Source: CAYWEM01 sp964457225 (GTDB lineage Bacteria; Acidobacteriota; Aminicenantia; UBA2199). Taken from it: DNA of 64,000 nt. The DNA is taken from the NCBI GenBank assembly GCA_964457225.1, contig CAYWEM010000008.1:1-64000 (forward strand), given 5' to 3'. The number at the start of each line of letters is the position of its first letter. The first letter of the stretch is position 1. This document shows positions 1-8,246 of this stretch, piece by piece. A program made the translations under genes and the position numbers. Under the pieces are notes generated by a model. The model saw only the letters and a list, made by a program, of their open reading frames with translations. It was not told the origin of the DNA and did no database searches.

Positions 1-351
1 CAAGTCTGCTTCCGGCGTATCCGCTTGTTATAATGAAAGACCTGACACCAGGGTTAAAGACCTGACACCAGAGTTGGGTACTTGTTATAATGAAAGACCT
101 GACACCAGGGTTGGGATTGTTGCCTCATGCCCCGGCTCAAGTCTACTTCCGGCGTATCCGCTTGTTATAATGAAAGACCTGACACCAGGGTTGGGTACGG
201 CGTATCCGCTTGTTATAATGAAAGACCTGACACCAGGGTTGGGTAGACGCCATTCAGTTGCCTCATGCCCCCGGCTCAAGTTGGCTTCCGGCGCGTATCC
301 GCTTGTTATATTGAAAGACCTGACACCTCGGTTAGACACCTCGGTTGGAGT
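1..351. repeat. Nested tandem repeat array, cut by the window edge
   Basis: A short unit of about 35 bases (cttgttataatgaaagacct followed by gacaccagggttggg) occurs at 24-55, 81-115, 161-195, 209-243 and, diverged, 302-333. Partial copies (for example 56-78) lie between. A longer unit beginning caagt..cttcc starts at 1, 138 and 277, giving a period of 137-139 bases. No repeat-spacer regularity of CRISPR type is present. The reading frames that run through it are repeat translations and not genes. The array ends against the stop codon of the CBS gene. REP-like or satellite origin is inference. Confidence 0.85.
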
Positions 352-801
352 TCAGCGGGGGTACTTGTTCTCGATGTAGTCTTTCAGGTAGCGGATCTGG
401 TATTCGCGATCCTGCAGGGTGGCCTTGATCAAATCACCGCTGGAAACCAGGCCGCATAGTTCACCGTTATCGTCCAGAACCGGCAGGTGGCGGATGCGCT
501 TCCCGGTCATAACGCTCAGCAGTTTTTCCACGTCGTCTTCCTGCTTGGCCACGATCAGTTTTTCAAAAGGAGTCATTATTTCCCGTACCGCCACTTGCTT
601 GAAGTCGGTCCTGGTTTCCCTGCTGTGCCGGATGATGTCCCTTTCACTTATTATTCCCCGCACTTGCCGGCGCCCGTCGAGGACGATCAGGGCGCCGATA
701 TTTCGCTTGCCGAGCTCCGCCAGGGCGTCAGCCACCACGGCCCGGTCTGCAATGGAATAGACCTGGCCGCCTTTCTCTTTCAGGATATCCCTTACTTTCA
801 T
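352..801 (-). CDS. CBS domain protein
   Basis: A 149-residue protein that is almost wholly a tandem pair of CBS domains (about residues 8-62 and 76-130), with no attached enzyme or channel. CBS pairs (Bateman modules) bind adenosyl nucleotides; stand-alone small ones of this length are common and usually of unknown target. Typical features seen are the GxIVLDGRRQVRGIISERDI stretch in the first domain and RHLPVLDDNGELCGLVSSGD in the second. The ATG follows GGAGG with good spacing. It has its own promoter-like sequence (839-867) and ends beside the repeat array. Function cannot be assigned beyond ligand-binding regulation. Confidence 0.9.
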   Translation of the reverse strand: MKVRDILKEKGGQVYSIADRAVVADALAELGKRNIGALIVLDGRRQVRGIISERDIIRHSRETRTDFKQVAVREIMTPFEKLIVAKQEDDVEKLLSVMTGKRIRHLPVLDDNGELCGLVSSGDLIKATLQDREYQIRYLKDYIENKYPR

Positions 802-838
802 GTTTTCCTCCTTCCCGCCCGGAGACGGGATACCCTGA

Positions 839-867
839 AATATAATTCATTTGTTAAATTATATCAA
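839..867 (-). promoter_or_regulatory. Sigma70-like promoter for the CBS gene
   Basis: On the minus strand TTGATA (862-867) and TATATT (839-844) are separated by 17 bases, in the only gap upstream of the CBS gene. A second TATAAT overlaps it (minus strand, near 856-861). Seen by eye; not experimentally supported. Confidence 0.55.
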
Positions 868-909
868 TTGAAGATCGGAAAAAAATAAAAGGATCAGCGC
901 GGGCGGCGC

Positions 910-1956
910 TCAGTAGGCCAGGGCCGGGGGCCAGGCCTGCAGGGCGCGTTCGATATCGGCGTCGTCGATGTCCTTGTGGGTGATCATGCGCACCCGGCCC
1001 GGTCCGAAGGGCAGGGCCAGCACCCCGGCTTTCTTCAGCCCGGCGCAGACGCGGCCGTTGTCCAGGCCGGGCGCGGCCAGCTCGACTATTATTATGTTGG
1101 TCTGCACTTCAGCCGGATCGATCCTCAATCCGCTTATTCCGGCCAAGCCTGAAGCCAGGCGCCGGGCCCGGGCATGGTCCTCGGCCAGACGCAGGCGCAT
1201 CTGCTTTAAGGCCACCAGGCCGCAGGCGGCCAGGATGCCGGCTTGGCGCAGGGCGCCGCCGAACTGCTTGCGGGCCAGCCGGGAAGCGGCGATGAAATCC
1301 CGACTGCCGGCCAGGATTGAGCCGACCGGGGCGCTGAGCGCCTTGGACAGGCAGAACATGATTGAATCACAGGGCGCGGCGATTTCCGCGGCGCTTACTT
1401 CCAGGGCGCAGGCCGCGTTGAACACCCGGGCGCCGTCGAGGTGCAGGAAGAGCTGTTTTTCCCGGGCGAAGGCCGCGACGGCCCGCATGTCGGCCGGGCT
1501 GATCACCGCTCCGCCGTGGTAATTGTGGCTGTTCTCCAGGCAGATGCCGGCGCTGGGCGCCACGTGCATGTTGCCGGCCGGCTTCCAGGCCTCGGCCAGG
1601 TCGGCCGGGTCGAGCCTGCCCTTGCGGGAAGGCAGGGCCCGGGGCATGGCCCCGATCAGGTTGCTGATGTTGCCGGCCTCGAAGAGCAGGATATGGCATT
1701 TTTCTTCCAGCATCACTTCCCGGCCGCGGCAGTCGTGCACCTTGAGCGCGATGGTGTTGCCCATGGTGCCGGAAGGCACGAACAGGGCCGCCTCCTTGCC
1801 GATCAGCTCCGCGGCGGTTTCCTCAAGTTCCCTGATACTGGGATCGTCTCCGAGCACGTCATCGCCGAGCTCGGCCGCGGCCATGGCCGCGTACATTTCG
1901 GATGTGGGCCTGGTAACGGTATCACTGCGAAAATCGGACCAACCCCCGTAGGACAT
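910..1956 (-). CDS. ltaE: Low-specificity L-threonine aldolase
   Basis: PLP enzyme cleaving L-threonine/allo-threonine to glycine and acetaldehyde. At 348 residues it has the family's usual size. The N-terminal FRSDTVTRPTSEM motif is diagnostic, followed by GDDVLGDDPS and the Schiff-base lysine in MFCLSKALSAPVGS (about residues 201-214). HLDGAR before it is also conserved. The ATG has an AGGAGG box 6 bases upstream. It lies 27 bases after bamD and probably shares its transcript. It is more likely a housekeeping gene than part of the glycan loci. Confidence 0.95.
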   Translation of the reverse strand: MSYGGWSDFRSDTVTRPTSEMYAAMAAAELGDDVLGDDPSIRELEETAAELIGKEAALFVPSGTMGNTIALKVHDCRGREVMLEEKCHILLFEAGNISNLIGAMPRALPSRKGRLDPADLAEAWKPAGNMHVAPSAGICLENSHNYHGGAVISPADMRAVAAFAREKQLFLHLDGARVFNAACALEVSAAEIAAPCDSIMFCLSKALSAPVGSILAGSRDFIAASRLARKQFGGALRQAGILAACGLVALKQMRLRLAEDHARARRLASGLAGISGLRIDPAEVQTNIIIVELAAPGLDNGRVCAGLKKAGVLALPFGPGRVRMITHKDIDDADIERALQAWPPALAY

Positions 1957-1983
1957 GGTCAGCCTCCTGGATAAAAGTACTTC

Positions 1984-2766
1984 TTATTGTCCGGCTTGCA
2001 CCGGCGGCAGGCGATTCAGCTGGCGGGTGGCCCGGCGTGCGAACTTGGAATTGGGAAAGCCGGAGATGACTCTCTGGAAGAAAGAGCGGGCCGTTTCAAT
2101 GTCGCCCATGCCCCGGTAGCTGAGGCCGGTGTAGTAGTAGAGGGCATCGTTGCCCGTGAATTCCGGGTAATCGTTGATCACCTGCTTGAAGCGCTCGATG
2201 GCGCCGACATAAGTCCGCAGGCGGTAATTGGCCAGCCCGATCAGGTAAAAGTGACGGGCCAGGTTCTGGCGGGCGGCCTCGATTCTTTCCTTGCCCTTCT
2301 CGGCCTCATTGGAGGTCGGGTAAAGCTGGATCAGGCTTTCAAAAGCCTTGATGGCCTGGTCGGTATTGCTCTGGTCGCGTCCGGGCTTGCGCATCTGGCG
2401 ATAGTAGCATTCTCCTATCTGGAACTTGGCATAGGCCGCGTCCGGGGCGTAGGGATAGAGATTGACGTAGTCCTGGTATTCGGAAGCGGCCAACAGCAGG
2501 GAACCGCTGTCCTTCTGCTTGAAGTAGGAGTCGGCGATACCCAGCCGGGCGCGCTGGGCGTAAATACCGCCGGGGAACAGGTTGATGATTTCCTTGTACA
2601 ACATGCGGGCTTTTTCCTGGTCGCGGCCGGCGTAGCGCTGGGCGTTCTCGAACATGGCCTGGTCGGAACCGATGTCGCCGGGGTTCAGGGTCAGCGCGGT
2701 TCTCGATTTGCAGGCCGGGGCTAAAACGAGCAGGGTGAGAAAAAGAATTTTTGCCAGGCGGTTCAT
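1984..2766 (-). CDS. bamD: Outer membrane assembly lipoprotein BamD
   Basis: A 260-residue lipoprotein of the BAM complex, which inserts beta-barrels into the outer membrane. The N-terminus is a lipoprotein signal ending LAPAC, so Cys19 would be lipidated. The rest is TPR repeats of YfiO type (for example YPYAPDAAYAKFQIGECYYR and DYPEFTGNDALYYYTGLSY). The start ATG overlaps the rpe stop (ATGA), indicating translational coupling. Its presence shows that the cell has an outer membrane. Confidence 0.9.
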   Translation of the reverse strand: MNRLAKILFLTLLVLAPACKSRTALTLNPGDIGSDQAMFENAQRYAGRDQEKARMLYKEIINLFPGGIYAQRARLGIADSYFKQKDSGSLLLAASEYQDYVNLYPYAPDAAYAKFQIGECYYRQMRKPGRDQSNTDQAIKAFESLIQLYPTSNEAEKGKERIEAARQNLARHFYLIGLANYRLRTYVGAIERFKQVINDYPEFTGNDALYYYTGLSYRGMGDIETARSFFQRVISGFPNSKFARRATRQLNRLPPVQAGQ

Positions 2767-3428
2767 TGTTTGTCTCCATTGATAAGGCTGAGCATTTCAC
2801 GGCCGCTGGCAACCAGGTCAGCGGCATTGTACAGGGCGGTGCCGACGATGAAAATATCGGCTCCGGCCCGGTGCAGGCGGGGTATGTTTTCCCGGTTGAC
2901 GCCGCCGTCCACCTGGATGGGGCGAACCGTACCTTTTGCGGTCATTTCACGGCGCAGGGCCCGACAGCGATCCAGGGTGCCCTCGATAAAGGACTGGCCT
3001 CCCCGGCCGGGATGCACGCTCATCAGCAGGATGAAGTCCACCGCGGCAAGCCAGGGAAAGGCTTTTTTCACCGGAGTTTCCGGGTTGAGCACCAGGCCGG
3101 GCTGACTGCCGTGCGCCCGGACTTCTCCGGCCAGGCCTGGAATGTCGGCCGTGCTTTCCAGGTGAAAGGAAATCCAGCGGGCTCCGGCGGCGGCGAATTG
3201 GGGGATCAGCCGGGCCGGGTTGTCTACCATCAGGTGGGCGTCGAAAGAAAAGTCGAAACGCCCGCGAATTGCTTTGAGCAGGGAGGGACCGAATGATATG
3301 GTTTCCACGAAATGGCCGTCCATCACGTCCAGGTGGATGAAGTCGATGCCCAGTTCCCTGAAGGCGTTCAGTTTTTCCTGCAGGTCAAAATAATCGGTGT
3401 TCAGTATGGATGGAAAAATCGGGTTCAT
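2763..3428 (-). CDS. rpe: Ribulose-phosphate 3-epimerase
   Basis: TIM-barrel epimerase interconverting ribulose-5-phosphate and xylulose-5-phosphate in the pentose phosphate pathway. Length is standard at 221 residues. Visible family motifs are PSILNTDY at the N-terminus, HLDVMDGHFV with metal/catalytic His and Asp, DAHLMV, HPGRGGQSFI, and QVDGGVNREN with the second catalytic Asp. ATGA overlaps join it to the PASTA gene before it and bamD after it, so the three are one translational unit. Confidence 0.96.
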   Translation of the reverse strand: MNPIFPSILNTDYFDLQEKLNAFRELGIDFIHLDVMDGHFVETISFGPSLLKAIRGRFDFSFDAHLMVDNPARLIPQFAAAGARWISFHLESTADIPGLAGEVRAHGSQPGLVLNPETPVKKAFPWLAAVDFILLMSVHPGRGGQSFIEGTLDRCRALRREMTAKGTVRPIQVDGGVNRENIPRLHRAGADIFIVGTALYNAADLVASGREMLSLINGDKQ

Positions 3429-4165
3429 TTGCTGATCTGCAGGTTGATGAGGCTTTTCTGGCTGATTTCAAAGCCGGCCGTGGGCGTCTGCTTGATGATG
3501 ATGCCCTCGCTGAGACCGAAATAGGGGATTTCCTCGATCTGCACTACTTTCAGGCCGTGCCCGGCCAGAAAAGGAAGTACTCTGGCCGCTTTCCGGCCGA
3601 TCAGGTTGGGCATGATGAAAGAAGTGGACAAAGGTCCCTTGCTCAACAGCAGGTCGACCGCCGCGCCTTCCGGCAGCAGCAACCCGGCCGGGGCCGACTG
3701 GCCGAGCACGTTGTCCACCGGGTGGTCCGGCGAATTCATGTAAGCCAGGTGACCGCGACGCAGTTTGCTTCGCCGCAGAATCTGGTCGGATTCACGCAGG
3801 TCCAGGCCGGCGAGTTCCGGCACCTGTACTTCGTTCACGGCCGCGGAAACGAAGACCTTGATGATCGATTTTTCCTTGACTGCAATACCGCCCTGGGGAA
3901 ACTGGTCCACCACGGTGAGCGGTTCGAATGTCGGACCGAAGTCTCCGACTTCCTTTTTCAGAAAAACGCCTTTCTGTGCGGCCAGGGCATAGGCTTCGTT
4001 CAGGCTGAGCCCGACCAGGTCGGGAGACTGCACTTCCTGGCCGCGGATCAGCACGCTCATGGTCAGAAAAACCGAGGCGGCCAACAACAGGATGTAAGCA
4101 GAGCTTATGACTATGATCTTGGAAATGCGAAAAAAAAGCGCTTTCATCAGCTTGAACTTTAACAC
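3425..4165 (-). CDS. Membrane-anchored PASTA domain protein
   Basis: A 246-residue protein with one N-terminal membrane segment (about residues 15-37) and three PASTA repeats outside it (about 43-108, 109-177 and 178-246), each with a P-x-L-x-G-x-x-x-x-x-A type start such as PDLVGLSLNEAYALA. PASTA domains bind peptidoglycan fragments. There is no kinase domain, unlike PknB/PrkC. The start could be GTG 4165 or ATG 4147; neither has a strong ribosome site. It heads the rpe-bamD-ltaE run. Confidence 0.85.
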   Translation of the reverse strand: MLKFKLMKALFFRISKIIVISSAYILLLAASVFLTMSVLIRGQEVQSPDLVGLSLNEAYALAAQKGVFLKKEVGDFGPTFEPLTVVDQFPQGGIAVKEKSIIKVFVSAAVNEVQVPELAGLDLRESDQILRRSKLRRGHLAYMNSPDHPVDNVLGQSAPAGLLLPEGAAVDLLLSKGPLSTSFIMPNLIGRKAARVLPFLAGHGLKVVQIEEIPYFGLSEGIIIKQTPTAGFEISQKSLINLQISK

Positions 4166-4195
4166 AGACCCCTATTTATTGCAACCGGGCCTTCC

Positions 4196-4223
4196 TTGAC
4201 TCCAGGCCGCCTTCTGCTATAAT
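4196..4223 (+). promoter_or_regulatory. Strong extended -10 promoter for the cys-wbp operon
   Basis: TTGACT (4196-4201), 16 bases, then TGC-TATAAT (TATAAT at 4218-4223). The TGn makes it an extended -10 promoter. It lies 40 bases upstream of the cysC start, and six overlapping genes follow. Confidence 0.75.
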
Positions 4224-4262
4224 TTTCAAGTCTAAGCACCAGATTGCCAAAGGAGAGTGATC

Positions 4263-4874
4263 TTGTACGCAGAACCAGGACCGAACCTGACCTGGCAGCC
4301 CGGCCGGATTGACCGGCAGCAGCGTTCCCGCCTGCTCGGCCATGCTCCGGCCTGCATCTGGTTCACCGGCCTTTCCGGATCGGGAAAATCGACCCTGGCC
4401 GCCGCGGTCGAGGAAAGACTGCACCGGGCCGGAGTGCTGACCTACCTGCTGGACGGCGACAATTTGCGTCACGGGTTGAACGCGGATCTCGATTTTTCCG
4501 CGGCCGGCCGCCGGGAAAACGTGCGCCGGGCCGGAGAAGCGGCGCGGCTCATGCTGGATGCCGGCCTGGTGGTGCTGACCGCCCTGATTTCGCCCTTCCG
4601 CGCCGACCGGGAGCAGGTCCGTTCCCGGATGCCCTCCGATGCTTTCATTGAAGTTTTCGTGCGCTGTGAACTGGCCTGCTGTGAAAAACGCGACAGCAAG
4701 GGCCTGTACCGCCGGGCCCGGGCCGGGCAGATCAGTGATTTCACCGGCCTGGACTCGCCCTATGAAGAACCCGGGGCCGCGGAAATCGTGGTCGACAACG
4801 ACGATTCCCGGCCCTTGTCGGCCGGGGTGGAGCAGATACTCGCTTTTCTGGCGGCCAGGGGGATCGGAGCATGA
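4263..4874 (+). CDS. cysC: Adenylylsulfate (APS) kinase
   Basis: Phosphorylates APS to PAPS, the sulfate donor of sulfotransferases. About 203 residues. The P-loop GLSGSGKST lies near residues 36-44, and DGDNLRHGLNADLDFS and SPFRADREQVR are the classical APS-kinase signatures. I chose TTG 4263 because AAAGGAG (4249-4255) is 7 bases from it; the in-frame GTG at 4257 is only one base from that box. The stop overlaps the cysD start (GCATGA). It looks catalytically complete, unlike the kinase-like tail of the CysN protein two genes on. Confidence 0.95.
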   Translation: MYAEPGPNLTWQPGRIDRQQRSRLLGHAPACIWFTGLSGSGKSTLAAAVEERLHRAGVLTYLLDGDNLRHGLNADLDFSAAGRRENVRRAGEAARLMLDAGLVVLTALISPFRADREQVRSRMPSDAFIEVFVRCELACCEKRDSKGLYRRARAGQISDFTGLDSPYEEPGAAEIVVDNDDSRPLSAGVEQILAFLAARGIGA

Positions 4875-5761
4875 GTTACGGTGACCGCCTGCAAAACCTG
4901 GAAAACCGCTCGGTTTACATCCTGCGCGAAGCCTACGCCGCTTTCAAGAATCTCTGCATGCTCTGGTCCATAGGCAAGGACAGCACGGTCATGCTCTGGC
5001 TGGCCCGCAAAGCCTTTTTCGGCCATGTACCCTTTCCCCTGGTGCATATCGATACTGCCTACAAGATTCCGGAAATGATCGAATACCGTGACCGCCTGGC
5101 CCGCGAGTGGGGCCTGAACATGGTCTTCGGCCGCAATGACAAAGCCCTGGCCGAAAAGAACACCTTTCCGGACGGCCGGGTCGGCCGGGTCGAATGCTGT
5201 CGCCTGCTCAAAACCGAAGCGCTCAAGAGCACTCTCTCCGGCCGGGGTGTCCGTTACCGGCTGAACCTGGCCAGCGGGCAGTACGAAGTCGACGTCAATC
5301 ACGAACCCTATACCGGGGTGATCGTCGGGGTGCGCGCCGACGAAGAGGGCAGCCGCTCCAAGGAACGCTACTTTTCACCGCGTGACGGGGAAAGTTCCTG
5401 GGATGTCGGCGATCAGCCCCCGGAATTCTGGAACCAGTTCAAAACCGATTTCGCTCCCGGCACCCACCTGCGCATCCATCCCCTGCTCGACTGGACCGAG
5501 CTTGACATCTGGGCCTATATAGGCCGCGAATCGATTCCCACGGTCTCGCTTTACTACGACCAGGGCCAGGGCCGCCGTTACCGTTCCCTGGGCTGTTATC
5601 CCTGTACTTTTCCAATTGATTCCAAGGCCCGGGACGTGGCCGGGATTGTCGAGGAATTGGCCGGCGGACAGCTGAGCAATATAGCCGAGCGCTCGGGCCG
5701 GGCCCAGGACAAGGAAGACGGCGGCGGCCTGGAAACCCTGCGTCGCGGGGGGTACATGTGA
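4871..5761 (+). CDS. cysD: Sulfate adenylyltransferase subunit 2
   Basis: Small catalytic subunit of heterodimeric ATP sulfurylase, forming APS from sulfate and ATP in partnership with CysN. At 296 residues it is family length. The PP-loop SIGKDSTVMLWLARKAFF is at about residues 33-50; further conserved stretches are HIDTAYKIPEMIEYRD, GVRADEEGSRSKER and SLGCYPCTFPI. The C-terminus RSGRAQDKED is typical CysD. It overlaps cysC and cysN by 4 bases each. Confidence 0.96.
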   Translation: MSYGDRLQNLENRSVYILREAYAAFKNLCMLWSIGKDSTVMLWLARKAFFGHVPFPLVHIDTAYKIPEMIEYRDRLAREWGLNMVFGRNDKALAEKNTFPDGRVGRVECCRLLKTEALKSTLSGRGVRYRLNLASGQYEVDVNHEPYTGVIVGVRADEEGSRSKERYFSPRDGESSWDVGDQPPEFWNQFKTDFAPGTHLRIHPLLDWTELDIWAYIGRESIPTVSLYYDQGQGRRYRSLGCYPCTFPIDSKARDVAGIVEELAGGQLSNIAERSGRAQDKEDGGGLETLRRGGYM

Positions 5762-7563
5762 GCCGGGATTCCCAGTTGACCATCGTGGTGGCCGGCCACG
5801 TCGACCACGGCAAAAGCACCGTGATCGGCCGATTACTCAGCGACACCGGATCCCTGCCCCAGGGCCGCCTGGAGGCGGTGCGCGCCATGTGCGCCGACCA
5901 GGGCCGGCCTTTTGAATACGCCTTCCTGCTCGATGCCCTCAAAGACGAGCAGGCCCAGAACATCACCATCGACACGGCCCGCATTTTTTTCAATTCGGTC
6001 CGCAGGTCTTACCAGATAGTGGATGCCCCCGGGCACATCGAATTCCTTAAAAACATGGTCTCCGGCGCCGCCCGGGCCGAGGCCGCCCTGCTGGTGATCG
6101 ACGCCGCCGAGGGCGTGGCCGAGAACTCGCGCCGCCACGGTTACATGCTGACCATGCTGGGCATCAACCAGCTGGCCGTGCTGGTCAACAAGATGGATCT
6201 CTGCGCTTATGATCGCCGGGTTTTTGAGCGCATCCGCGAAGAGTACGGCGGCTTCCTGCAGGAAATCGGCCTGCAGGCCCAGGCCTTTATTCCGGTCAGC
6301 GGCCGGGAAGGCAGCAATATTGCCGCTCCTGATCCGCGGCTGGACTGGTTCCGCGGGCCCACGGTGCTGGAGCAGCTGGACGCTTTCCACCAGGCCCCGG
6401 GGGCGCTTGACGGCCCTTTCCGGCTATACGTCCAGGGGGTTTACCGCTTCACCGGCGGCGGCGACCGGCGTCGTATCGTGGCCGGCGAGGTTGACAGCGG
6501 CCGCCTGCGGCCGGGAGACCGGCTGGTCTTTTATCCCTCCGGGAAAAAGAGCCGGGTAGCTTCCCTGGAGGCCTTCAACGCCCCGCAATTGCAGGAAGTC
6601 GGGGCCGGGCAAGCCGCCGGCTTCACCCTGGAGGAACAGCTGTACGTAACCAGGGGCGAAGTGGCCTGCCGCCAGGATGAGCCGAAACCGGCCGTGGCCC
6701 GCCGCCTGCGGGTCAGCCTGTTCTGGCTGGGCCGGCAGAGCCTGCAGAAGAAGAAGAACTACCTGTTGAAGATGGGCACGGCCCGGGTCGGGGCCCGCCT
6801 GGAAGAAATAGAGCGGGTGATCGACGGATCCGACTTGAGTTCGGCCGTCGGTGCCGATGAAGTGCGGCGTCACGAGGTGGCCGAGTGCATCCTGACCCTG
6901 GACCGGGCACTGGCCCTGGATCCGGGCAGTCTGGGCCGGGCCGGCAACCGCTTCGTGCTGGTTGACGGTTTCGAGATCGCCGGCGGCGGCCTGATCCGGG
7001 AAGCCCTGCCGGACAGGCTGTCCTGGGTGCGCGAAAAGGTGCTGGAGCGTAATTTCCGCTGGCAGGGCGGCAGTATTTCCGCTGAACAGCGGGCCGAGAG
7101 GTACAACCAGCGCGCCACCCTGGTGCTGTTGAGCGGCCCCCTGGGCGCCGGCAAAAAAGAAGTGGCCAAGGAGCTGGAAGCGGGTTTGTTCTCAGCCGGC
7201 CGCATCGTCTACTTCCTGGGCATCGGCAACGTCAAGTACGGCCTGGACGCCGACGTGGCCAACGGCCAAAGCTCCCGGGACGAGCACCTGCGCCGCCTGG
7301 CCGAGGCCGCCTACCTCCTGCTGGACGCCGGGGTGATCCTCTTGGTAACCGCCCGCGACCTCCAGCAGGCCGACCTGGAAATCATCAAGACCATCGTGCC
7401 CCCGGAATGGATAGAGACCGTCTGGGTAGGTGAGGAAAAGGAGTCCGACCTGGCCTGCGACCTGCGGGTCAGCGGCCTGGCCGATGTCGAACAATCAGTG
7501 CGCGAAATCCGCGAGCACCTGCAGGCCAGGGGGATCATCTTCAAGCCCTGGAGCAATGGATGA
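5758..7563 (+). CDS. cysN: Sulfate adenylyltransferase GTPase subunit with degenerate APS-kinase-like tail
   Basis: Regulatory GTPase subunit of ATP sulfurylase. G1 GHVDHGKST (residues 13-21), DAPGHIEF and NKMDL are intact, followed by EF-Tu-like beta-barrel domains to about residue 440. The remaining 160 residues resemble APS kinase as in CysNC fusions. The P-loop there reads GPLGAGKKEV (from residue 460), with Lys where the Ser/Thr of Walker A should be, and the DGDN motif has become GIGNVKYGLDADV. The tail is therefore probably not a working kinase. GTG start overlaps the cysD stop. A full separate cysC is present in the same operon. Confidence 0.93.
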   Translation: MSRDSQLTIVVAGHVDHGKSTVIGRLLSDTGSLPQGRLEAVRAMCADQGRPFEYAFLLDALKDEQAQNITIDTARIFFNSVRRSYQIVDAPGHIEFLKNMVSGAARAEAALLVIDAAEGVAENSRRHGYMLTMLGINQLAVLVNKMDLCAYDRRVFERIREEYGGFLQEIGLQAQAFIPVSGREGSNIAAPDPRLDWFRGPTVLEQLDAFHQAPGALDGPFRLYVQGVYRFTGGGDRRRIVAGEVDSGRLRPGDRLVFYPSGKKSRVASLEAFNAPQLQEVGAGQAAGFTLEEQLYVTRGEVACRQDEPKPAVARRLRVSLFWLGRQSLQKKKNYLLKMGTARVGARLEEIERVIDGSDLSSAVGADEVRRHEVAECILTLDRALALDPGSLGRAGNRFVLVDGFEIAGGGLIREALPDRLSWVREKVLERNFRWQGGSISAEQRAERYNQRATLVLLSGPLGAGKKEVAKELEAGLFSAGRIVYFLGIGNVKYGLDADVANGQSSRDEHLRRLAEAAYLLLDAGVILLVTARDLQQADLEIIKTIVPPEWIETVWVGEEKESDLACDLRVSGLADVEQSVREIREHLQARGIIFKPWSNG

Positions 7564-8246
7564 AGGCTGAAGAGGGCCAGGCGGGCTTTTTCGTGCATCC
7601 CAGTTCCTGCATAGATGCGGGAGTGGAAATCGGATCCGGCACCAGGATCTGGCATTTCTGCCACCTGCAGGGCGGCGCCCGGCTCGGGCGAAACTGCATC
7701 CTGGGGCAGAACGTGAGTATCGGCGCCGGGGTGATCATCGGCGACAACGTCAAGATTCAGAACAACGTTTCGGTTTACAGCGGCACCATAGTTGAAGACG
7801 ACGTCTTTCTCGGTCCTTCCTGCGTGCTGACCAATGTCAGCAATCCCCGGTCCCAGGTGGTGCGCCGTTCTTTGTACGAAAAAACCGTCCTGCGCCGCGG
7901 AGCCACGGTCGGGGCCAATGCCACGGTGGTCTGCGGCATCGAACTGGGACGCTATTGTTTCATCGCCGCCGGCGCGGTGGTCACCCGCGATGTGCCCGAC
8001 TACGCCCTGGTGGTCGGCAATCCCGGCCGGCAAAAAGGCTGGATGAGCCGCCACGGTCAGCGCCTGCCGGCTCCGGATCACCTGGGCGTCATGGTCTGCC
8101 CGGAAAGCGGTTTTCATTACCGCCTGGATGAAGACGGTCGACTCCGCTGCCTGGACCTGGACGAGGAAGCCTGCCTGCCGGCTGAACTGGGCGTCGGAAG
8201 CCGGCCTTACCGTGATTTCAGCCCCAGGACGGAGCCGGAGCGATGA
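7560..8246 (+). CDS. wbpD: Left-handed beta-helix N-acetyltransferase, WbpD/WlbB type
   Basis: Hexapeptide-repeat acyltransferase of 228 residues. WbpD acetylates the 3-amino group of UDP-GlcNAc3NA to give UDP-GlcNAc3NAcA. The repeats run from about residue 12 to 160, with SIGAGVIIGDNVKIQNNVSV and LGPSCVLTNVSNPRSQV as in this subfamily. The last 60 residues form a tail with CPESGFHYRL..GRLRCLD, also found in some WlbB proteins. ATG overlaps the cysN stop. The specific reaction is inferred from the next two genes. Confidence 0.85.
   Translation: MKAEEGQAGFFVHPSSCIDAGVEIGSGTRIWHFCHLQGGARLGRNCILGQNVSIGAGVIIGDNVKIQNNVSVYSGTIVEDDVFLGPSCVLTNVSNPRSQVVRRSLYEKTVLRRGATVGANATVVCGIELGRYCFIAAGAVVTRDVPDYALVVGNPGRQKGWMSRHGQRLPAPDHLGVMVCPESGFHYRLDEDGRLRCLDLDEEACLPAELGVGSRPYRDFSPRTEPER

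Noticed and set aside
1..351. CRISPR array
   Set aside because: Units are nested and directly adjacent, the 'spacers' repeat each other, and no cas gene is nearby.
74..379. Proteins encoded in the repeat array on either strand
   Set aside because: The translations are direct repeats of the DNA unit, without a ribosome site or known domain.
1441..1974. Plus-strand frame opposite the threonine aldolase gene
   Set aside because: It is a shadow of a clear minus-strand gene with all family motifs.
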